Shown in pieces: positions 5,538 through 9,325 of a DNA stretch of 9,325 nucleotides. The stretch is taken from NCBI GenBank assembly GCA_902158735.1, contig CABGHG010000058.1, forward strand, positions 1 through 9,325, written 5' to 3'. Under the pieces are notes generated by a model. That model saw only the letters and a program-made list of their open reading frames with translations, had not been told where the DNA came from and ran no database searches. A program made the position numbers and the translations under genes. Source of the DNA: Candidatus Methanolliviera sp. GoM_oil. GTDB taxonomy: Archaea > Halobacteriota > Methanoliparia > Methanoliparales > Methanoliparaceae. Position 1 is the first letter of the stretch. Each line of letters starts with the position of its first letter.

Positions 5538-5584
5538 CCCCGATTCGTAAAGTATTTTTGCGAAAAGAAGCTGTGTATAATGAG

Positions 5585-6487
5585 ATGCTTAAGAAGTTCA
5601 TCGGGTGCCTGGTAGGAGTTGCCGTGGGCGACGCACTCGGAAGCCTATATGAGGGTCTTTCGTCTCTTGAATTCAAATTTGAAGAACCGAAATTCTTGAG
5701 GTGGACGGACGACGCGCACATGACGATCGGTGTGGCAGAATCGTTGATAGAAAAAAGAGGATTTGACGGAGATCATATGGCAAGAACGTTCCTTAAAAAT
5801 TATGAAGATGAGCCCTGGCGTGGCTATGCATACGGTCCCCCAGCCATCTTTAGGATGATAAGATCCGGTGTTAAATGGGAGAAGGCCGCGAAGACGCTAT
5901 TCAACGGAGAGGGATCGTACGGGAATGGAGGAGCAATGAGGGTTGCTCCCATCGGCCTCTTCTATCACGATAATCCGAAGGCACTGCGCGAAGTGGCAGA
6001 AGCCGCGAGCGGTATCACGCATGCACACGAATTGGGAAGGGAGGGAGCGGTTATGCAGGCTTATGCGGTTTCTTTGGCTTTGAGATCTGGATATAAATCT
6101 GAGTTAGATCCAAATGATTTTCTTGATAAGTTGATAGAATTTACAGAGAATGAGATATATAGAGAAAAACTTGAGATGGCAAAGAGATTATTGGACGAAA
6201 AGAGTAAACTGAGAATTGTGAGTGAGCTTGGAAATGGGATAGAAGCATATAATTCCGTTCCAACGGCCATCTATTCATCATTGAAGGGTGGATTTGAGGA
6301 ATCCGTTTGTTATGCGATTGGTCTTGGGGGTGATACGGACACGATAGGTGCAATGACCGGCGCTATAAGTGGAGCTCGTTATGGAATAGACGCGATACCA
6401 GAGAGGTGGAGGGATAAATTGGAGCGTGGAAAATATATAGAGAAATTGGCCGAGAAACTGTTCTTTATAAAGGTAAAAGGAGAGTAA
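5585..6487 (+). CDS. ADP-ribosylglycohydrolase, ARH3 type
   Basis: A 300-residue ADP-ribosylglycohydrolase, removing ADP-ribose from protein or hydrolysing O-acetyl-ADP-ribose. From ATG 5585: 'GVAVGDALGSLYEG' (11-24, with the metal-linked Glu23), 'WTDDAHMT' (40-47, Asp42 and Asp43), 'FNGEGSYGNGGAMRVAPI' (106-123), 'THAHELG' (145-151), 'VSELGNGIEAYNSVPTAIY' (212-230) and 'GGDTDTIGAMTGAISGA' (248-264, Asp250, Asp252, Thr253). The FNG-GSYGNGGAMR and SELGNGI-A-SVPTAIY blocks match animal ARH3 as I remember it, more closely than DraG or ARH1. All magnesium ligands known for ARH3 are present. I prefer ATG 5585 over an in-frame TTG at 5558 because family members begin at MLKKFIGCLVG. It heads a run with the asparagine-synthase-like gene (34 bases on) and a sirtuin, whose product O-acetyl-ADP-ribose is an ARH3 substrate. 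Confidence 0.93.
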   Translation: MLKKFIGCLVGVAVGDALGSLYEGLSSLEFKFEEPKFLRWTDDAHMTIGVAESLIEKRGFDGDHMARTFLKNYEDEPWRGYAYGPPAIFRMIRSGVKWEKAAKTLFNGEGSYGNGGAMRVAPIGLFYHDNPKALREVAEAASGITHAHELGREGAVMQAYAVSLALRSGYKSELDPNDFLDKLIEFTENEIYREKLEMAKRLLDEKSKLRIVSELGNGIEAYNSVPTAIYSSLKGGFEESVCYAIGLGGDTDTIGAMTGAISGARYGIDAIPERWRDKLERGKYIEKLAEKLFFIKVKGE

Positions 6488-6511
6488 GACGATCGAAAAA
6501 ATAAAGGGACT

Positions 6512-6517
6512 GAGGAG
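6512..6517 (+). promoter_or_regulatory. Ribosome site supporting a TTG start
   Basis: GAGGAG four bases before TTG 6522. It supports the TTG start of the asparagine-synthase-like gene, although the same reading frame is open upstream to 6477 and a second AAGGAG lies at 6477-6482. Confidence 0.4.
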
Positions 6518-6521
6518 ATTA

Positions 6522-7277
6522 TTGAAAGAAGTGGTAGAAGGAGATCCGGCGGAGGGATTATTATTGTCTGGAGGATTGGATACGAGTGTGATCGCATCTA
6601 TCGCGTCGAAGAAAAGAAAAAATTTAAAGGCATTTACCGTGACGTTAAAAGGTTACGAGGAGGATTTGAAGTATGCAAAGAAGGTTACCGAATTCTTAGA
6701 TTTAGATCACATAATATATCATTTCAGCGAAGAAGAGATGATAAAAGCCGTTCCATGTGTGATGAGAATCACAAAGTGTCGATATTTTGAGATAAAGAGT
6801 ATCGTTCCAGTCTTCATTGCAATGAAAGTCGCAAAAGACCACGTCGGATCGTTGTATGTGGGAGATGGTGCAGATGAGCTCTTCGCAGGATATTCCCCGA
6901 TGGTGACGTTGATAGATCTACTGACGGATGAGAGATATGATTTTAGCATAAATTTAAGAGATAATTTTGAAGATTACTTCTATAAAACACTATTTGAAGA
7001 TTCTGGGGAATATTTGAGGTCTCCACATAAGATAGGAGAGGTTATGGGCATAGACGTAAAAGTCCCATATTTGGACAGGAGGATAAGAGAATACGCGCGG
7101 AAGATACCGATGGAATATAAGGTACGGGAAGAGAAAGGAAAGAGATGGGGAAAATGGATTTTGAGGAAGGCATTTGAAGGTTTCCTCCCAGAGGAGATAA
7201 TATGGAGAGAAAAGGTACCAATAGATATTGGTGCCGGCTCGATGAAGCTTAAGCTTGACAAAATCTTAAATAAATAG
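6522..7277 (+). CDS. Asparagine-synthase-like ATP pyrophosphatase without glutaminase domain
   Basis: A 251-residue protein covering only the C-terminal synthetase domain of class B asparagine synthases; the N-terminal glutamine-hydrolysing domain with catalytic Cys2 is absent. The PP-loop is 'LLSGGLDTSVIAS' (14-26; SGGLDT instead of the common SGGLDS), followed by 'FTVTLKGYEEDLKYAKKV' (38-55), 'YVGDGADELFAGY' (112-124) and 'VKVPYLDRRIREYARKIP' (179-196); the end 'FLPEEIIWREKVPIDIGAG' (221-239) is also typical. It should adenylate a carboxylate and transfer an amine, with ammonia or another nucleophile rather than glutamine. No ATG or GTG start is available: TTG 6522 has GAGGAG before it, but 15 further in-frame codons from 6477 (including TIEKIKGLRRLL) look coding. 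It lies 34 bases after the ARH3-type gene and six before the sirtuin. Whether it makes asparagine is open. Confidence 0.88.
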   Translation: MKEVVEGDPAEGLLLSGGLDTSVIASIASKKRKNLKAFTVTLKGYEEDLKYAKKVTEFLDLDHIIYHFSEEEMIKAVPCVMRITKCRYFEIKSIVPVFIAMKVAKDHVGSLYVGDGADELFAGYSPMVTLIDLLTDERYDFSINLRDNFEDYFYKTLFEDSGEYLRSPHKIGEVMGIDVKVPYLDRRIREYARKIPMEYKVREEKGKRWGKWILRKAFEGFLPEEIIWREKVPIDIGAGSMKLKLDKILNK

Positions 7278-7283
7278 GGATAT

Positions 7284-8081
7284 ATGCTAAGAAGAGATGA
7301 GAATATGACCGATGAAAACTTGATTAAAAGGTTGGCGAAGGAGATCTCCAATGCAGAGAAAGTTATAGCACTCACGGGCGCCGGAATATCGACGGAAAGT
7401 GGAATACCAGATTTTAGGGGTCCAAAGGGTTTATGGAAGAGATACGATCCAGAACAGTCTACCTATACCTTCTTTCGGAGAGATACAAAGAGATTCTGGG
7501 AGTTACAGATTCAAATGGAAGAAGATGGATTCGATCTTTCAAAAGCGAAACCAAATCCAGCACATCTCGCCTTGGCTAAATTGGAAGAGCTGGGTTATCT
7601 AAGCTGTGTAATCACCCAAAATGTGGATGGTCTACACCAGAAGGCCGGGAATACGGACGTCATAGAGTTCCACGGAAATAGCAATCGGGCTATCTGTATA
7701 GAATGCAAAAGGCGTTATCCCATGTCAGAAGTTAAAAGTAGGGTGAAAAGTGGTGAATTGCCTCCTCTCTGTGAATATTGTGGTGGGATCTTAAAGCCTG
7801 ATGCCGTTCTCTTCGAGGAGCCGATTCCCACTGAAGCGCTTCGCAGGGCGCAGGATGAAGCGGCGAGTTGTAGCTTGATGCTCATCATAGGAACGTCTTC
7901 GACGGTCCATCCAGCAGCAGGTCTACCGAGTATCGCAAAATCTTATGGGGCGGCGGTCGTGGAGATAAATGCTGAGCCTACGCCTTTGACGGGTACGATC
8001 TCCGACTATATCATAGAAGGGAAAGTCGGAAAGACCTTGCCGAAGATCGTGGAAGAGGTTGAGAGATTAGAAAGACTATGA
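7284..8081 (+). CDS. Sir2 family NAD-dependent protein deacetylase
   Basis: A 265-residue sirtuin that transfers an acyl group from lysine to NAD, giving nicotinamide and O-acyl-ADP-ribose. NAD-site motifs are 'TGAGIS' (31-36), 'GIPDFRG' (40-46), 'TQNVDGLH' (111-118), 'GTSSTVHP' (203-210) and 'INAEPT' (228-233); the catalytic base is His130 in 'EFHGN'. The structural zinc is held by Cys138, Cys141, Cys163 and Cys166. The Tyr-x-x-Arg pair of SIRT5-like desuccinylases is missing (WELQIQMEE instead), so deacetylation is more likely. Archaeal sirtuins are known to act on the chromatin protein Alba in Sulfolobus; the substrate here is unknown. The start is ATG 7284, six bases after the previous stop; ATG 7305 (MTDENLIKRL) is an equally good alternative and would give 258 residues. 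Operon position with the ARH3-type gene suggests linked NAD chemistry. Confidence 0.95.
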   Translation: MLRRDENMTDENLIKRLAKEISNAEKVIALTGAGISTESGIPDFRGPKGLWKRYDPEQSTYTFFRRDTKRFWELQIQMEEDGFDLSKAKPNPAHLALAKLEELGYLSCVITQNVDGLHQKAGNTDVIEFHGNSNRAICIECKRRYPMSEVKSRVKSGELPPLCEYCGGILKPDAVLFEEPIPTEALRRAQDEAASCSLMLIIGTSSTVHPAAGLPSIAKSYGAAVVEINAEPTPLTGTISDYIIEGKVGKTLPKIVEEVERLERL

Positions 8082-8107
8082 TGGGAGAGAAGGAGTTTTA
8101 AAAAAAT

Positions 8108-8194
8108 ATGAAGACGATTGAGGAAGAACTTCTAGGGATCATTAGAGAGCGATTACCCCATCTTTATAATGGTATTGGAGATCTGAATTCATGA
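8108..8194 (+). CDS. Possible 28-residue small protein
   Basis: ATG 8108 to TGA 8194 reads MKTIEEELLGIIRERLPHLY and eight more residues, an amphipathic helix-like opening. An AGGAG lies at 8091-8095, 12 bases upstream, which is a usable distance. It fills the gap between the sirtuin and the AmmeMemoRadiSam gene. It could be a real small protein, the stump of a longer lost gene, or chance; a TATA-like element for the next gene overlaps its end. Confidence 0.3.
   Translation: MKTIEEELLGIIRERLPHLYNGIGDLNS
8163..8170 (+). promoter_or_regulatory. TATA box of the AmmeMemoRadiSam radical SAM gene (predicted)
   Basis: TTTATAAT ends 36 bases before ATG 8207. Transcription would start near 8192, leaving a short leader with GATGAG before the start codon. 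It suggests that the radical SAM gene is transcribed separately from the sirtuin group. Confidence 0.35.
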
Positions 8195-8206
8195 TAAATA
8201 GATGAG

Positions 8207-9247
8207 ATGAAGAAAGATCCTTGTATCAAAGAGGCACTCCTCTATCAGAAGATCGGGGAGAAGGTAAAGTGTATGACCTGTGAAAGATATTGTGAGATCC
8301 CCTTGGATGGATATGGATTCTGCAAGACGAGGAAAAATATTAATGGAAAGCTTTACACGCTCGAATACGGCAATATATCATCTTTAAGCGCAAATCCGAT
8401 CGAGAAGAAACCATTCTTTCATTTCTTCCCTGGTAGCCGTGCCTTGACTGTTGGAAGTTGGTCCTGTAATTTTACCTGTCCCTGGTGTCAGAATTGGAAT
8501 ATCAGCAAATATCCCCCGGATCCGGAGAAGAGGAATTATCTCTCTCCTGAAAATTTTATAAGATTGATGAAAGAGAAGAGATGCCAGGGAACGAGCATCT
8601 CGTTCAACGAGCCCACATTGTTATTCGAGTATTCCCTGGACGTCTTTGATCTGGCGAAAAGAGAGGGGTTCTATAACACATACGTCACGAATGGTTATAT
8701 GAGCTTAGAGGCTTTGAGATTGTTGGTGAAGCACGGGTTGGATGCGATAAATTTTGATGTCAAGGGAGACGCCGAGGCGGTCGAAAAATATTGTAGGGCG
8801 GACGTCGAGAGGGTCTGGAGAAATATCGAAGAAGCGAGGAAGATTGGCGTCCACATAGAGATAACGACCCTGATCATACCCGGCGTCAACGACGATGAAG
8901 AGTGTTTGAGAGAAATCGCAGGAAGAATCAGAGAGATTGGAGACATTCCATGGCACGTAACGCAGTATTATCCGGATTATAAGGCATTTGAGGTCGGACT
9001 CTATCCGGGAAGGACACCTGTTGAAACGTTGGAGAATGCGTGGAAGATCGGAAGAAGAGAGGGTTTGAACTACGTCTATGCCGGAAATGTTCCAGGTCAT
9101 CGGTATGAGAACACCTATTGCCCCTCATGCGGTAAACTTTTGATAAGACGTCTCGGGTTCGATGTGATCGATTACAAGATCACCCTTGAGAAGAGATGTC
9201 CGAGGTGCGGGGAAGCGATTCCGATCGTTGGAAGGTATGTAAAGTAA
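8207..9247 (+). CDS. amrS: AmmeMemoRadiSam system radical SAM enzyme
   Basis: A 346-residue radical SAM protein of the PflA-like group that comparative genomics links to AMMECR1 and Memo proteins (AmmeMemoRadiSam). The N-terminus has a cysteine set 'CMTCERYC' and 'GYGFCKTR' (Cys22, Cys25, Cys29, Cys39) typical of this subfamily, and 'PFFHFFPGSRALTVGSWSCNFTCPWCQN' carries the radical motif Cys87, Cys91, Cys94. 'GTSISFNEPTLLFEY' (128-142), 'VTNGY' (160-164) and 'NFDVKG' (182-187) follow the family order, as does 'TLIIPGVNDD' (221-230). The C-terminus has two CxxC pairs (Cys305/308 and Cys331/334), a likely zinc ribbon. Length is normal and the gene complete. Its substrate is not known. The AMMECR1 and Memo partners are not within this window. 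A weak GATGAG precedes the ATG, and a TATA-like element lies at 8163-8170. Confidence 0.93.
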   Translation: MKKDPCIKEALLYQKIGEKVKCMTCERYCEIPLDGYGFCKTRKNINGKLYTLEYGNISSLSANPIEKKPFFHFFPGSRALTVGSWSCNFTCPWCQNWNISKYPPDPEKRNYLSPENFIRLMKEKRCQGTSISFNEPTLLFEYSLDVFDLAKREGFYNTYVTNGYMSLEALRLLVKHGLDAINFDVKGDAEAVEKYCRADVERVWRNIEEARKIGVHIEITTLIIPGVNDDEECLREIAGRIREIGDIPWHVTQYYPDYKAFEVGLYPGRTPVETLENAWKIGRREGLNYVYAGNVPGHRYENTYCPSCGKLLIRRLGFDVIDYKITLEKRCPRCGEAIPIVGRYVK

Positions 9248-9325
9248 AAGGTGGATGATTTGAAAGTGGGGAGTGGTCAAGACGATTCGATCCGGTAATT
9301 GCGAGAGCGTTCATTTTATTTCATC
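9248..9325. other. Right-edge stretch, no gene seen
   Basis: Seventy-eight bases after the radical SAM gene. A GTG at 9251 opens only 15 codons before TAA. No terminator hairpin or start of another gene is visible on either strand. Confidence 0.5.

Noticed and set aside
5558..5584. TTG 5558 as start of the ADP-ribosylglycohydrolase
   Set aside because: The extra nine residues lie outside the usual family start, and the ATG at 5585 gives the normal MLKKFIGCLVG opening.
5449..5721. Minus-strand frame of 90 codons across the gap before the ADP-ribosylglycohydrolase
   Set aside because: Mostly antisense to two real genes; low-complexity composition and no ribosome site.
6980..7375. Minus-strand frame of 131 codons
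   Set aside because: Antisense shadow of the asparagine-synthase-like and sirtuin genes, Ser/Ile/Leu/Phe-rich with no motif.
8705..9100. Minus-strand frame of 131 codons
   Set aside because: Antisense to the conserved core of the AmmeMemoRadiSam gene, which has clear motifs in the other direction.

Overview
The window looks archaeal and moderately AT-rich, most likely from an uncultivated methanogen- or alkane-oxidiser-like lineage of Euryarchaeota/Halobacteriota. I cannot place it more closely from sequence alone. The signs are the archaeal TATA-type promoters (the octamer TTTATATT about 27 bases before two start codons, implying leaderless or nearly leaderless mRNAs), heavy AGA/AGG arginine use, TTG starts, and the gene families present (DUF362, COG1237-type metallo-hydrolase, AmmeMemoRadiSam radical SAM enzyme).

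Left part (1-2820) is accessory and partly decayed. It opens with the first 60 codons of a tnpB-like transposon gene on the minus strand that runs off the left edge, with its own TATA box and ribosome site. A short unassigned minus-strand frame follows. Then come a DUF362 gene and an unidentified gene with two winged-helix-like ends, both on the plus strand. Next is a clear minus-strand pseudogene of the TIGR00725 (LOG/Rossmann nucleotide-binding) family that needs four frameshifts to read. Four near-identical 30-bp tandem repeats lie between that pseudogene and the next plus-strand gene.

Middle part (2821-5483): a small secreted or lipoprotein-like protein with a His/Cys-rich tail overlaps by four bases a COG1237-type metallo-beta-lactamase-fold hydrolase. 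About 600 bases without a convincing gene follow, holding possible coding remnants and a perfect 10-bp-arm hairpin, and then a radical SAM enzyme with extra cysteines.

Right part (5585-9247) is compact, all plus strand: an ARH3-type ADP-ribosylglycohydrolase, a glutaminase-less asparagine-synthase-like ATP pyrophosphatase, a zinc-type Sir2 sirtuin, and the radical SAM member of the AmmeMemoRadiSam group. The first three are spaced like an operon. Sirtuins make O-acetyl-ADP-ribose and ARH3 enzymes hydrolyse it or remove ADP-ribose from protein, so the pair forms a plausible make-and-clear unit for NAD-dependent protein modification, with an ATP-activating enzyme of unknown substrate between them. 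This is the most interesting unit in the window; the functional link is inference.
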